Positions 44,362 through 53,030 of a stretch of DNA of 64,000 nt are shown here, piece after piece; within the stretch, counting starts at the first letter, position 1, and every line of letters begins with the position of its first letter. The DNA lies in NCBI RefSeq assembly GCF_040703035.1, contig NZ_CP159996.1, positions 1,026,001 through 1,090,000 on the forward strand. The letters run 5' to 3'. The notes under the pieces were generated by a model that saw nothing but the letters and a program-made list of their open reading frames with translations, was not told the DNA's origin and did not search any database. The stretch comes from Terribacillus aidingensis. GTDB lineage: Bacteria > Bacillota > Bacilli > Bacillales > Amphibacillaceae. Both the position numbers and the translations under genes were made by a program.

Positions 44362-44391
44362 TTGCCATCTATCAATGTGATATGGTACATT
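44362..44391 (+). promoter_or_regulatory. roxS promoter
   Basis: TTGCCA (44362-44367), 18 bases, TACATT (44386-44391). Start near 44398. Confidence 0.6.
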
Positions 44392-44397
44392 ATATTT

Positions 44398-44503
44398 GTG
44401 AGAAACATCACAAACAAGTCCCCTTTGTTTGGATTATTGTTCTCCCATCCCCTCAGTAGAAGTTATACATGCAAAAAGGTCTGCCGAAAGGCAGGCCTTT
44501 TTG
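44398..44503 (+). ncRNA. roxS: Small regulatory RNA RoxS (RsaE)
   Basis: About 105-nt trans-acting sRNA of the RoxS/RsaE family, which lowers expression of central-carbon and NADH-producing enzymes by pairing with ribosome sites. The two hallmark C-rich seeds are present and spaced as in S. aureus RsaE: CCCCTTTGTTTG (44420-44431) and TCTCCCATCCCCT (44441-44453). The 5' end also resembles RsaE (ATCACAAACAAG before the first seed). It ends in an intrinsic terminator (AAAGGTCTGCC/GGCAGGCCTTT, GAAA loop, T5). The location between a small yizD-position gene and yjbH (spxH) is that of roxS in B. subtilis. Not coding. Confidence 0.93.
44473..44503 (+). terminator. roxS terminator
   Basis: Stem AAAGGTCTGCC/GGCAGGCCTTT with one T-G wobble, GAAA tetraloop and T5. 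The A-run before it also ends transcripts from the minus strand. Confidence 0.9.
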
Positions 44504-44898
44504 TTATGCTTCCCACTTTTTGAAGCTGTCCAAATCCTCAAAATGGATGCTATGAGCGCATGTATCAAATTGCTCGGTTTCTGCTTCTGTCCATAACTTC
44601 TTTCGATAAGATAGGGGAGTAGGGCCGCGCATAAGTAATGTTGAACATGTGACTTTTCGATAGGTTTCTGTATCATCGCATTTACATAATCCTGCGACGC
44701 TTTAATACCCTGTGGATTGAAACATAGCCAGCAGCCGTCTTTTGCTCCATAAGCGCTCTCTGTGTAGTATAAGAAGTAGTTTCCCTCTGTACTTGTTCAA
44801 TATTGTAAGACAGCGTAGCGAGAGTGTCGACTGTGACTATATACCTTATCAAGATATGTTAGCTGCAAACCATTTGAATAGAGGTAATGCTGCTTCAT
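44504..44898 (-). pseudogene. Decayed small gene between roxS and spxH
   Basis: A start with a very good ribosome site (GAGGAGGGGG before ATG 44898) opens a frame that hits an in-frame TGA after 33 codons. The same frame then continues with coding-like sequence (TEGNYFLYYTESAYGAKDG, CWLCFNPQGIKASQDYVNAM), after which a neighbouring frame takes over (TYRKVTCSTLLMRGP, LSYRKKLWTEAETEQFD, HFEDLDSFKKWEA) to a stop at 44504, next to the shared terminator. One nonsense change and one frameshift would restore a protein of about 130 residues. Family not recognised. The rest of the stretch 44268-45003 holds roxS with its control region and the spxH terminator. Confidence 0.45.
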
Positions 44899-44952
44899 GG
44901 GTTTTTCCCCCTCCTCTGTACATCTTTCTTCAATCCCCGGTTCAAGGAAATG

Positions 44953-44983
44953 AAAAACAGCCGCACATAAAGTGCGGCTGTCA
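44953..44983 (-). terminator. Terminator of yjbI-spxH transcript
   Basis: Minus strand ACAGCCGCAC/GTGCGGCTGT with a five-base loop followed by TTTTTC. Confidence 0.85.
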
Positions 44984-45003
44984 GGGATAAGTGCAGCAAT
45001 AAG

Positions 45004-45882
45004 TTATTCAGCTTTCGAAGTAATATTATATTTCCAAAAAGTATCGTGTTTGATTGGGATGCGCTCTACCATCTGTTTCAGCTGTAGCTTTTTCATTTCT
45101 TTTTCTGTCTGCGCATTCGTCCAATCATAAATCAATGAAATTTCCCTGCTTCCAACAAATTTATAGCTGGAAAGGAATTCTTCCACAGGCGGTTTGGCTG
45201 CCGGCTGCGGATCTATCTGCAGCATCTGGTGCAAGACATTGACATACACATCGTAGCTATATAAGCCGGAAATTTTAATACCGGAGTCTTCCTCGGATTC
45301 ATTAAAGAAGACAATGGAAGGGGATTCGTCAATTTCCAGTTCCTTCGAAAGCTTCACATCGCATTGGAATGCTTTTTTTGCGGATGCAGAATACATATCC
45401 TCACGAAATTCCTCTAAATCCAGTTTAGCGATTTTGGCACATTCAATTAGAATTTCATCTGCAGTGATATCTTGCTTGTTCAGGAACAGTGCCTCCTGAA
45501 TAGTTCGGAGGAAACGGGTACCTGCTTTTCTCCCTTGCAGTTCCGCTGCCTTTATTGCGAGTGACGTGCGCCATGGGAAGGACACGGCATTGTTTAACAA
45601 GATGTTATCTGGCTGCAGAACCGTTTTCGGGTAGCTGCATTCATTTCGTTCACGAACGAGCGGCTGATAATCTCCTGTCAGTATCGGGCGTAAAGTGAAA
45701 TATTGACCATATTCCATTGTGAGTTTCTTGAGAAAAGGCTCGAGTGACCAGCAATCCTCGCAAAGCGGATCGATAAAAACGTAAATCTCCACGGGTTTCT
45801 TAGAGGAAGGAAACAGTCCGCAAAATCCGCCACAGTCATCCTCAGGCCTTTGCTGTATTGAATTAGAAGATTCCCAGCTCAT
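45004..45882 (-). CDS. spxH: ClpXP adaptor SpxH (YjbH)
   Basis: A 292-residue DsbA/thioredoxin-like adaptor that promotes Spx degradation by ClpXP. The N-terminal zinc-binding His/Cys-rich segment is reduced here to CGGFCGLF (residues 17-24); the thioredoxin-like motif is PLCEDCW (about 39-45). Other YjbH features are SFPWRTSLAIKAAELQG and the C-terminal substrate region with IPIKHDTFWKYN. It overlaps the upstream yjbI gene by 4 bases (ATGA), so both are translated from one message. Spx itself is encoded 5 kb away at 39.5 kb. Confidence 0.93.
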   Translation of the reverse strand: MSWESSNSIQQRPEDDCGGFCGLFPSSKKPVEIYVFIDPLCEDCWSLEPFLKKLTMEYGQYFTLRPILTGDYQPLVRERNECSYPKTVLQPDNILLNNAVSFPWRTSLAIKAAELQGRKAGTRFLRTIQEALFLNKQDITADEILIECAKIAKLDLEEFREDMYSASAKKAFQCDVKLSKELEIDESPSIVFFNESEEDSGIKISGLYSYDVYVNVLHQMLQIDPQPAAKPPVEEFLSSYKFVGSREISLIYDWTNAQTEKEMKKLQLKQMVERIPIKHDTFWKYNITSKAE

Positions 45883-46280
45883 ATCGATTCTCCTTTCTCT
45901 TCATCTGGTGTATTCATCATATGATGTGCGGTTAACGCAAGTCGTTCATATATTATGCTTTTATAAGGTTCCTCTATGTCAGTTTCCACTAGGGCAGCTG
46001 CCATGCAGGAAAGCCATGCATCCTTGCGTGTAGGTGTGATCTCGAAAGGGAGGTGCCGGTATCTTAGCTTCGGGTGGCCGTGCTCTTCTGTATAGAGCGG
46101 CGGACCGCCGAAGAATTGTGTCAGGAACTGCTTTTGTTTGCGGCGGGTCTCCGTCAGATCATCCGGGAAAATCGGCTTTAAATCAGGATGCTCTGCCACG
46201 CGTCGGTAGAATGCATCTACCAGCTGCTCTAATATGGCTTGTCCGCCAATACCATCGTACAATGTTTCAGCTTGATTCAT
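45879..46280 (-). CDS. yjbI: Truncated haemoglobin YjbI (group II)
   Basis: A 133-residue group II truncated haemoglobin. Visible features are LYDGIGGQAILEQLVDAFYRRV, the B10-type tyrosine region, KQFLTQFFGGPPLYTEEHGHPKLRYRH with the proximal-His-containing helix, and W in KDAWLSCM at G8, the group II mark. These bind haem and O2/NO and are proposed to protect against nitrosative or oxidative stress; in B. subtilis it is encoded with yjbH. ATG 46280 follows AAGGAAG; the frame upstream is not supported. Confidence 0.93.
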   Translation of the reverse strand: MNQAETLYDGIGGQAILEQLVDAFYRRVAEHPDLKPIFPDDLTETRRKQKQFLTQFFGGPPLYTEEHGHPKLRYRHLPFEITPTRKDAWLSCMAAALVETDIEEPYKSIIYERLALTAHHMMNTPDEEKGESI

Positions 46281-46382
46281 TGATTCTTCCTTTCTTATGC
46301 AAAGAGCAATCAACATAACATCTGCCCGGCGTGGGGGTTGACTGTAAATTTATTTTATCAGCCACCTGCCAAGTTGGGCAAC

Positions 46383-46961
46383 TTATCTGTTTCGGAGGCT
46401 GTCATAGAATCGCTGTATTTTGTTCGGAGTCTTGCGTTTCACTATGCCATTTTCGTTAAGGACGGTACGGAAAACATGCTCTCCATGTGCAAAGCTATGT
46501 GCTTCCAATTCCAATTCATAATCTATAATATCGCCGTATTTACTTTTATCAAGAACGATGATTGTATCATTATATGACTGCTCCCGACGGATAGTTTCCA
46601 AAGATCCGCCATAAGTCAATTCAGCAGCAGAAATACCTAATTCCTGAAGCTGCTTACTGATTTCAGGGCCAAGCGTAATATGACCTTGCAGCCAGAAACT
46701 TGCTTCCTGCTCTGTCAGATAGTCATGTGTTTCCAGGAGACCTTCTCCTTGCGGCTGTTTCAATGTGGATTGATATTTTCCGTTCTTTTCTCTGATTCGC
46801 AGTGCGGCACCATGCTGCTTCAGCTGAAAATCCTTTGTTTCAAAATAGTGATTCACCTGATGTATTTCAGGCGCGTTTCCCATATCAAACGCTTCGTATA
46901 GTTTGTTGAATTCTGCTTCTGTAAGCAGGTTCTTGAACTCGATTTCGATTTCTTGCGGCAT
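46383..46961 (-). CDS. yjbK: CYTH domain protein YjbK
   Basis: A 192-residue CYTH/triphosphate tunnel protein. The signature E-x-E-x-K near the N-terminus reads EIEIEFKN with Lys at the expected place, and charged strands LRIREKNGKYQSTLKQP, YDTIIVLDKSKYGDIIDYELELEA complete the tunnel pattern. Relatives hydrolyse triphosphate substrates (thiamine triphosphate, PPPi); substrate here unknown. ATG 46961 follows AGGGGG. Divergent from yjbM, as in B. subtilis. Confidence 0.9.
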   Translation of the reverse strand: MPQEIEIEFKNLLTEAEFNKLYEAFDMGNAPEIHQVNHYFETKDFQLKQHGAALRIREKNGKYQSTLKQPQGEGLLETHDYLTEQEASFWLQGHITLGPEISKQLQELGISAAELTYGGSLETIRREQSYNDTIIVLDKSKYGDIIDYELELEAHSFAHGEHVFRTVLNENGIVKRKTPNKIQRFYDSLRNR

Positions 46962-47084
46962 CCTGATACCCCCTGTGCGCACATATGCTGTATTCCATTG
47001 TAATGCCAAGCTGCTTTTATGATACACTGAAAGCAGATATAATGCATCTGGAACAACTAGACGCTGCTGGGAAGAAAAGGGGCT

Positions 47085-47723
47085 ATGAAGAGCATGAACT
47101 GGGAAGTATTTTTAGCACCATATGTACAGGTAGTAGAAGAACTGAAAGTTAAGCTGAAGGGAATGCGATCACAATTCGAAAATGAATCGCGCCATTCTCC
47201 GATTGAATTCATCACTGGTCGGGTAAAGCCAGTACGCAGTATCCTTCAAAAGGCGGCTACTAAGCAGGTCACGGTAGACCTATTACATCAAGAAATCCAG
47301 GATATTGCCGGTCTGAGAATCGTGACGCAGTTTGTCGATGATATCTATACGGTTGTGGGCATGCTAAAAGCACGAAATGACTTTACTATCGTAAATGAAA
47401 TTGACTATATTGTTGAAACAAAGGAAAGCGGCTACCGGTCGTATCATATGATCATCGAATATCCGGTGGAGACAATACACGGCGAAAAGAAAGTGCTGGC
47501 CGAAATCCAGATCAGGACACTTGCCATGAATTTCTGGGCTACAAATGAGCATTCGCTCAATTATAAATATGACGGCCAAATACCGGCTGATTTGAAAACA
47601 AGGTTGAAAACAGCGGCAGAAGCTGCATTCCGACTGGACGAAGAGATGTCCAAAATCCGGGATGAAGTGCAGGAAGCGCAGCGGATTTATCACGATCAGC
47701 AGCAAATCAAAAAGCATAAATAG
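47085..47723 (+). CDS. relQ: Small alarmone synthetase (GTP pyrophosphokinase) YjbM/RelQ
   Basis: A 212-residue single-domain (p)ppGpp synthetase (SAS1). Key RelA-synthetase motifs: VKLKGMRSQFE, SPIEFITGRVKP, IQDIAGLRIV, KESGYRSYHMIIEYPVE and VLAEIQIRTLAMNFWATNEHSLNYKY. No hydrolase or regulatory domain. Makes pppGpp/ppGpp from ATP and GDP/GTP. A TATAAT (47038-47043) lies 45 bases upstream. Followed 14 bases later by nadK and then yjbO, one operon. Confidence 0.95.
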   Translation: MKSMNWEVFLAPYVQVVEELKVKLKGMRSQFENESRHSPIEFITGRVKPVRSILQKAATKQVTVDLLHQEIQDIAGLRIVTQFVDDIYTVVGMLKARNDFTIVNEIDYIVETKESGYRSYHMIIEYPVETIHGEKKVLAEIQIRTLAMNFWATNEHSLNYKYDGQIPADLKTRLKTAAEAAFRLDEEMSKIRDEVQEAQRIYHDQQQIKKHK

Positions 47724-47737
47724 GGGTGTGAGCTGGG

Positions 47738-48535
47738 ATGAAATATACGGTTTTATCACGGGGAGATGAGAAGTCGAATGCGATCAAAGAGACAATTGTC
47801 GAACATCTTGCGCATTTCAATTTCGAGTACGATGATAAGGAGCCGGCTCTCGCGATATCCGTTGGGGGAGACGGGACTTTCCTGGAAAATTTCCATACAT
47901 ATGTCCATCGATTGGACAGTACGGCTTTTATCGGTATCCATACAGGACATCTAGGATTCTACGCAGACTGGGTTCCTGAAGAGCTGGAGAAACTGCTGCT
48001 GCAGATCGCCAATAAACCGTACCATATCGTAGAGTATCCCTTGCTCGATATATCCATTACCCATAAAGATGGCAGAGTGGACGAGCATTTGGCATTGAAT
48101 GAATGCTCTGTCAAAACCCCAGATGGCTCGGTTGTGCTTGATGTATCGATAAAAGGAGAGCATTTCGAGACATTCCGAGGAGATGGCCTTGTCATCTCAA
48201 CGCCTTCTGGAAGTACAGCCTATAACAAGGCGCTGAATGGAGCTATCATTCACCCTTCTTTGGCATCCATACAAGTGACAGAACTAGCTTCCATTAATAA
48301 TCGTGTATTTCGGACGATTGGTTCTCCGCTCATTTTGCCGAGCCATCATCCATGCACACTAAGACCGACGTTGGATAAGAGTTTCCTGATCGCCATTGAT
48401 CATATGACAGAGAATCATTCGGATATCGAGTCCATCACTTGCTCCGTTGCGAAGCAGCGCGTTCGGTTTGCGCGTTTCCGTCCGTTCCCATTCTGGAAAC
48501 GGGTACATGACTCATTTATTGCAGATAAGAGGTAA
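47738..48535 (+). CDS. nadK: NAD kinase
   Basis: A 265-residue NAD kinase that phosphorylates NAD to NADP. The GGDGT motif is in [12 protein letters not shown] (about residues 44-54), with the NE/D element [13 protein letters not shown] and the glycine-rich [26 protein letters not shown]. Corresponds to B. subtilis PpnKA (YjbN). ATG follows GGGGTGTGAG. Confidence 0.96.
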   Translation: MKYTVLSRGDEKSNAIKETIVEHLAHFNFEYDDKEPALAISVGGDGTFLENFHTYVHRLDSTAFIGIHTGHLGFYADWVPEELEKLLLQIANKPYHIVEYPLLDISITHKDGRVDEHLALNECSVKTPDGSVVLDVSIKGEHFETFRGDGLVISTPSGSTAYNKALNGAIIHPSLASIQVTELASINNRVFRTIGSPLILPSHHPCTLRPTLDKSFLIAIDHMTENHSDIESITCSVAKQRVRFARFRPFPFWKRVHDSFIADKR

Positions 48536-48540
48536 AAGCT

Positions 48541-49404
48541 ATGAAATTAAGCTGGACCTTGCAGGCGGAAATCGTCATCAAGGAATTCCTAAAATCGCAA
48601 GGAGTTTCAAGAAGATTATTCAAGACATTAAAAGAGGAGCCGCAGCTGGTTACGCTCAATCAGCAGCCGGCACCTCTTTGGCATGCGGGGAAAGCAGGGG
48701 ATAGCTTAGAAGTGGAGCTGCCGCAGGAAAAAGCTGGTGCTTATATGGAAGCAGAGCCGCTCGAGCTGCCGATTGTCTACGAAGACGAGCACGTTCTAGT
48801 CTTGGATAAGCAGCCAGGGGTGGCAGTGATTCCATCTATGAATCAGCCGTCAGGTACGATTGCGAATGGTTTGCTTTGGCATTATCAGAAACAAGGGCTT
48901 GCTTATACAGTCCATATACTGACAAGGCTTGATCGCGATACTTCGGGATTGATGCTTGTCGCAAAACATCGCTATGCCCATACGCTTTTGGCTGCCGACC
49001 AAAAGCAAGGAAAAATACAGCGGTCATATGTCGCGCTAGTGGAGGGCAGTATGGAAGAATCGTCCGGGACAATCAGCAAACCGATCGGCAGGAAGGAAGG
49101 CTCGATCATTGAACGGGAAGTAAGGCCTGATGGACAGACAGCAGTTACTCACTTTCGCCGTCAGACCAGCTTCGCTGATCATACACTAGTTGAAATAAAG
49201 CTTGCTACTGGAAGGACGCATCAAATCCGTGTTCATATGGCATCACTTGGACATCCGCTCGCCGGTGATACACTGTATGGCGGTGGTACGGGTGTCATCA
49301 GCCGACAGGCGCTCCATTCCCAGCAGCTGCGCTTTATTCATCCGTTTACGAAACGCGTACTGACCTTTCATTCACCGGTTCCGGCTGACTTTTCAATCGA
49401 ATGA
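48541..49404 (+). CDS. yjbO: RluA-family pseudouridine synthase YjbO
   Basis: A 287-residue RNA pseudouridine synthase. The N-terminal S4-like part (GVSRRLFKTLKEE) is followed by the catalytic domain with VLDKQPGVAVIPS, the catalytic Asp in HILTRLDRDTSGLMLVAK, RSYVALVEG and GRTHQIRVHMASLGHPLAGDTLYG. Probably modifies rRNA or tRNA; target not readable. Begins 5 bases after nadK. Its last 12 bases overlap convergent prpE. Confidence 0.94.
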   Translation: MKLSWTLQAEIVIKEFLKSQGVSRRLFKTLKEEPQLVTLNQQPAPLWHAGKAGDSLEVELPQEKAGAYMEAEPLELPIVYEDEHVLVLDKQPGVAVIPSMNQPSGTIANGLLWHYQKQGLAYTVHILTRLDRDTSGLMLVAKHRYAHTLLAADQKQGKIQRSYVALVEGSMEESSGTISKPIGRKEGSIIEREVRPDGQTAVTHFRRQTSFADHTLVEIKLATGRTHQIRVHMASLGHPLAGDTLYGGGTGVISRQALHSQQLRFIHPFTKRVLTFHSPVPADFSIE

Positions 49405-50130
49405 ACGGAATTTCTCTTCGACGAACGGCTGCTGGGACGGGACGCTATGCAGGGATTGTTCTGGAAAGCGACAGGCGGTAAGCTTGTTGCCGAAAACACA
49501 GCCTGTATCGATATTGATAGTATGATGAATAGTGCGGGCTTCCAGAACCGGGGTATGGCCATAGATAATCCAGTCTTCCCCATGATAATGCTTAGCCCAG
49601 TCCAGTCTGACTGGACGGCCAAGTTCATCCATTTCACCAGTCGTATCTCCATAAAGAACAAAGCTTTTCACTTTTTTCCCTTCCTTGCCGATTAGGGATT
49701 CTTTAATACCAGCATGTGCTGCCACGACGCCTAATTCCGGGATTTGTTTGTATAGAGGTGCTTTTTTGTAGAGCTGCATGAACATATTAGATAGCTTTCT
49801 GCGCTTATTCGGTTCACAATTCTGAAGTTCAGCTACTGTTGTTTCCAATCCATGTTTCACTTGTACGTTATTACCGCGCAGGTAACGGTAAAGCTTATCA
49901 CAATGATTACCTGGTACATAATATCCCAGCTCTTCTTCGACAAGCCGGTAAACGAGTTCAATTACACCTAAGGAATCGGGGCCGCGATCCGTCAAATCTC
50001 CGATGAAAAATGGCCGGCGTTTTTCTGGATGGACAGGCAAACCATCCTTTATGTCATATCCTAACTTATTGAGTAGCTCGAAAAGCTCTGGCAAGCAGCC
50101 ATGCACATCTCCGATAAAATCTATTTTCAT
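49393..50130 (-). CDS. prpE: Bis(5'-nucleosyl)-tetraphosphatase PrpE
   Basis: A 245-residue metallophosphoesterase of the PrpE type, which hydrolyses Ap4A and has a role in spore germination in B. subtilis. Metal motifs: FIGDVHGC (D-x-H), FIGDLTDRGPDS (GDxxDRG), VPGNHCDKL (GNH), AAHAGIKE and IIYGHTPV (GH). ATG 50130 follows AGGAGTGATTC. The end overlaps yjbO on the other strand, as adjacent genes in B. subtilis. Confidence 0.94.
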   Translation of the reverse strand: MKIDFIGDVHGCLPELFELLNKLGYDIKDGLPVHPEKRRPFFIGDLTDRGPDSLGVIELVYRLVEEELGYYVPGNHCDKLYRYLRGNNVQVKHGLETTVAELQNCEPNKRRKLSNMFMQLYKKAPLYKQIPELGVVAAHAGIKESLIGKEGKKVKSFVLYGDTTGEMDELGRPVRLDWAKHYHGEDWIIYGHTPVLEARTIHHTINIDTGCVFGNKLTACRFPEQSLHSVPSQQPFVEEKFRSFD

Positions 50131-50149
50131 ATGAATCACTCCTATATAC

Positions 50150-50183
50150 AAAAAGGGAAAGCTTATAATAGCTTTCCCTTTTT
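50150..50183 (-). terminator. Terminator between rodA and prpE
   Basis: Stem AAAAAGGGAAAGC/GCTTTCCCTTTTT with an eight-base loop; symmetric A and T runs. Confidence 0.88.
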
Positions 50184-50192
50184 ACGTAAGGC

Positions 50193-51371
50193 TTATTTCT
50201 GTGTTTCAAACATGAATGTACGTGTTCTCGAGTGGATATTGAGCACGATACCGATTGCAATCATATAGGCGAGCGTCGAACTTCCTCCATAGCTGAGGAA
50301 TGGCAGCGGAAGTCCGGTAATCGGTACGAGTCCTACCGACATCCCGATGTTCTGGAATATCTGATAAGTGAACATCCCGATGAACCCGGCTGCCAAGTAA
50401 CTGCCGAATGGCTCGTTGCTCTCCAGTCCCACTTGAATCATCCGATAGATGAGGATGAAGAATAAGAAGAGCACAATTGCGGATCCGATAAACCCAAACT
50501 GTTCAGCGATGGCAGAAAAAATATAATCTGTATGTCTTTCCGGAATGGAGACCTGGAAATTTGATGCCCCTTTTCCGAAAAGAATTCCTGATCCAATAGC
50601 CATCAGTCCCAATCTGTACTGGTAACTGGAATCTGGATATTTTTCTGGATAAAGCCAGCCGAGGAATCGGCTCTCAACGTGTTTGAAAATCGTTTCCTGC
50701 AAGAAGGCACCGACCTGGTCAGGTAAAATATAAGCCAAAATTGCTACAAATAAACCAATACCAAGGATAACACCCAATATGGTCAACAGCAGCCTCCAGC
50801 TGATTCCTGATACTAAAATCGTAGCTCCAAGAATAGAACACAGTACAAGGAAACCGCCCAGGTCAGGCTGTACAGCGATCAGTCCCATAGGGGGCAAGGC
50901 TACTGCAAACAGCTTCCCAAGCAAGAACAAATCTGTTTTATTTGTGCGGACTGTATTCTTTTCGTTATGGGACATGATGACATGCGCTAAAGCGATAACG
51001 ACAAACACCTTCACAAATTCGGCAGGCTGCATCGAACCGATACCCGGCAAGATGAACCAGCTTGTCGCTCCGTTTGCTTCATTGATGATGGCAGCTGGGA
51101 ATTTGAAGAATAACATCAACAGCATAACCATACCAATTCCGTAGAAAATCCACACGAGCTGGCGAAGCCGGTCATAATCAAGCAGCATCATAACAGCAAT
51201 GACGACAGCACCAAGGACGTACCACATAATCTGGCGCGGCATATATTGTGTTTGGGCTGCGATACCGGATAATGTCGGCTGCAGCTCGAATAACGTGAAT
51301 GAAGAGACGATACAAAGCAATATCAAAACTAATATAATTGTTAGATCTAACCGGAATTTGTTAGAATTCAT
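50193..51371 (-). CDS. rodA: SEDS-family peptidoglycan polymerase RodA
   Basis: A roughly 392-residue polytopic SEDS protein with about ten membrane helices, most like RodA, the glycosyltransferase of the elongation machinery. Conserved parts: QPAEFVKVFVVIALA, LIAVQPDLGGFLVL, LGLMAIGSGILFGKGASNFQVSIPERHTDYIFSAIAEQFGF and FQNIGMSVGLVPITGLPLPFLSYGGSS. The likely catalytic Asp is in the loop YPEKYPDSSYQ. Start is uncertain: ATG 51371, or TTG 51377, which is better spaced from AAAGG. FtsW/SpoVE are less likely by residue pattern. Not part of the B. subtilis yjb order, so placed here by rearrangement. Confidence 0.88.
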   Translation of the reverse strand: MNSNKFRLDLTIILVLILLCIVSSFTLFELQPTLSGIAAQTQYMPRQIMWYVLGAVVIAVMMLLDYDRLRQLVWIFYGIGMVMLLMLFFKFPAAIINEANGATSWFILPGIGSMQPAEFVKVFVVIALAHVIMSHNEKNTVRTNKTDLFLLGKLFAVALPPMGLIAVQPDLGGFLVLCSILGATILVSGISWRLLLTILGVILGIGLFVAILAYILPDQVGAFLQETIFKHVESRFLGWLYPEKYPDSSYQYRLGLMAIGSGILFGKGASNFQVSIPERHTDYIFSAIAEQFGFIGSAIVLFLFFILIYRMIQVGLESNEPFGSYLAAGFIGMFTYQIFQNIGMSVGLVPITGLPLPFLSYGGSSTLAYMIAIGIVLNIHSRTRTFMFETQK

Positions 51372-51545
51372 ACACAACACAAAACCTTTCTTTCGTTCCT
51401 TCCGCATCTCTAGCTGCTATAAAAGCGATTAGATTTTGCAAATGAGTGGAATATAATCTTGTTACAGTTTACAACAAAATGACGGATAAATTAAGTGAAC
51501 TCTATTAAAGTTTCTTAAACCTTTCACATAACGACCGTTTTTACG

Positions 51546-51574
51546 TTGACAAAGGGCAAGATATTACTTACTAT
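51546..51574 (+). promoter_or_regulatory. mgtE promoter
   Basis: TTGACA (51546-51551), 17-base spacer, TACTAT (51569-51574). Start near 51581 leaves only about 25 nt before mgtE. Confidence 0.78.
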
Positions 51575-51605
51575 TGAGTGTTCTTGCAAGCGAGGAGGCA
51601 GACGT

Positions 51606-52973
51606 ATGGATCATTTGGAAAACCAAGAAATCTTACTATACCAAAATAAAATCAGGGAAGCACTAGCTAACCAGCAAATCGACCAATTTCGTGCAGAATA
51701 CCTAGAATTGCACCCGTATGATCAAGCAGCTGTTTTCGAGGAACAGCCTGAAGAAATACGGAAGCAAATTTATTCCTATCTCTCACCAGATGAAACCGCA
51801 GAGATTATGGAAAACGTCAACTGGGAAAATGCAGACCTGTATTTCACCGAGATGTACTCACGTTATGCAGCGCAGGTACTGGCCGAGATGTCTGCAGATG
51901 ATGCCGTCGATATTTTAAAGGAAATGGATAAAAACAAGGTTGCTAGTTTCATCACGATCATGGAAAAAGAATCAGCAGATGAAATTAAGCATCTTCTGCA
52001 TTATGAGGATAAAACGGCCGGGAGTATCATGACGACTGAATTTGTCAGTGTCAGCGCTACGGATACAGTACGGGAAGCAATGCTACATCTCAGAGCGGAA
52101 GCACCTGATGCTGAAACTATCTACTATACGTATGTCGTTGACCAAGACAAGAAGCTGGTCGGCGTTATTTCTTTACGTAATCTCATAATAGCGGAGAAAG
52201 ACTGGCTCATTTCTGAAGTGATGAGCGACAGGATCGTTAGTGTCGATGTCGGTGGCGATCAAGAGCATGTCGCCCAAATGATGCGTGATTATGACTTCTT
52301 GGCACTGCCGGTTGTCGACTTTCAAAATCATATACTCGGTATCATTACGGTCGATGATATTCTTGATGTTATGGAAGAAGAAGCAGATGAGGATTACAGC
52401 CGATTAGCTGGTGTCAGTGATACGGAAAGAGGGGAAGACAGTGCCTTTGTATCCGCTCGAAAACGGCTGCCATGGCTCGTAGTTCTCCTTTTCCTTGGTA
52501 TGGTTACGGCTAGCTTAATTAGTCGTTTCGAGAATACACTAAGCCAAGTGGCCATACTGGCGAGCTTTATTCCGCTAATCGGGGGAATGGGAGGGAATAC
52601 TGGCACCCAGGCACTGGCAGTTGCAGTTCGGGGCATGGCGACAGGTGATGTTGCTAAGCATGGAAAGATGCGGATGGTGATGCGGGAAGGTCTGACAGGA
52701 ATTATAACTGGACTTAGCTGTGGTATCGTCATCACCTTAGTCGTAACCGTCTGGCAGAAAGATTTCTTCCTAGGTCTACTTGTCGGGTTATCCATTTTTG
52801 CGACATTAATCATTGCTACACTGGCAGGAGCTATCATCCCGCTGCTCATGCATAAACTGAACATCGACCCGGCCATCGCCTCAGGTCCGTTCATTACGAC
52901 TATTAATGACATCATTTCCATTTTAATTTATTTCGGGCTGGCGACAGCTTTTATGGGACTGCTGACAAGTTAA
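51606..52973 (+). CDS. mgtE: Magnesium transporter MgtE
   Basis: A 455-residue Mg2+ channel. The N domain (residues 15-130, LSPDETAEIMENVNW, AAQVLAEMSADDAVDIL), two CBS domains (about 135-260, IMTTEFVSVSATDTVREA and VMSDRIVSVDVGGDQEHVAQMMRDYDFLALPVVD) and five membrane helices with the pore signature GGMGGNTGTQALAVAVRGMA are all present. Cytosolic Mg2+ binding to the CBS and N domains gates the pore. ATG 51606 follows GAGGAGG. No M-box riboswitch fits the short leader. Confidence 0.95.
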   Translation: MDHLENQEILLYQNKIREALANQQIDQFRAEYLELHPYDQAAVFEEQPEEIRKQIYSYLSPDETAEIMENVNWENADLYFTEMYSRYAAQVLAEMSADDAVDILKEMDKNKVASFITIMEKESADEIKHLLHYEDKTAGSIMTTEFVSVSATDTVREAMLHLRAEAPDAETIYYTYVVDQDKKLVGVISLRNLIIAEKDWLISEVMSDRIVSVDVGGDQEHVAQMMRDYDFLALPVVDFQNHILGIITVDDILDVMEEEADEDYSRLAGVSDTERGEDSAFVSARKRLPWLVVLLFLGMVTASLISRFENTLSQVAILASFIPLIGGMGGNTGTQALAVAVRGMATGDVAKHGKMRMVMREGLTGIITGLSCGIVITLVVTVWQKDFFLGLLVGLSIFATLIIATLAGAIIPLLMHKLNIDPAIASGPFITTINDIISILIYFGLATAFMGLLTS

Positions 52974-52981
52974 TATGTGAC

Positions 52982-53012
52982 AAAAAAAGACTGTCTGAAT
53001 ACAGTCTTTTTT
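52982..53012 (+). terminator. Terminator after mgtE
   Basis: Stem AAAAAGACTGT/ACAGTCTTTTT with a six-base loop. Confidence 0.88.
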
Positions 53013-53030
53013 CTTTTAGTCAAATTGGGC

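Noticed and set aside
44434..44676. Minus-strand frame of 80 codons near roxS as an independent gene
   Set aside because: It runs through the roxS terminator and antisense to RoxS itself; its first half is part of the decayed gene, the rest is a wrong-frame continuation.
51575..51605. M-box magnesium riboswitch before mgtE
   Set aside because: The predicted leader is only about 25 nt, too short for an M-box, and no M-box motif is seen upstream.
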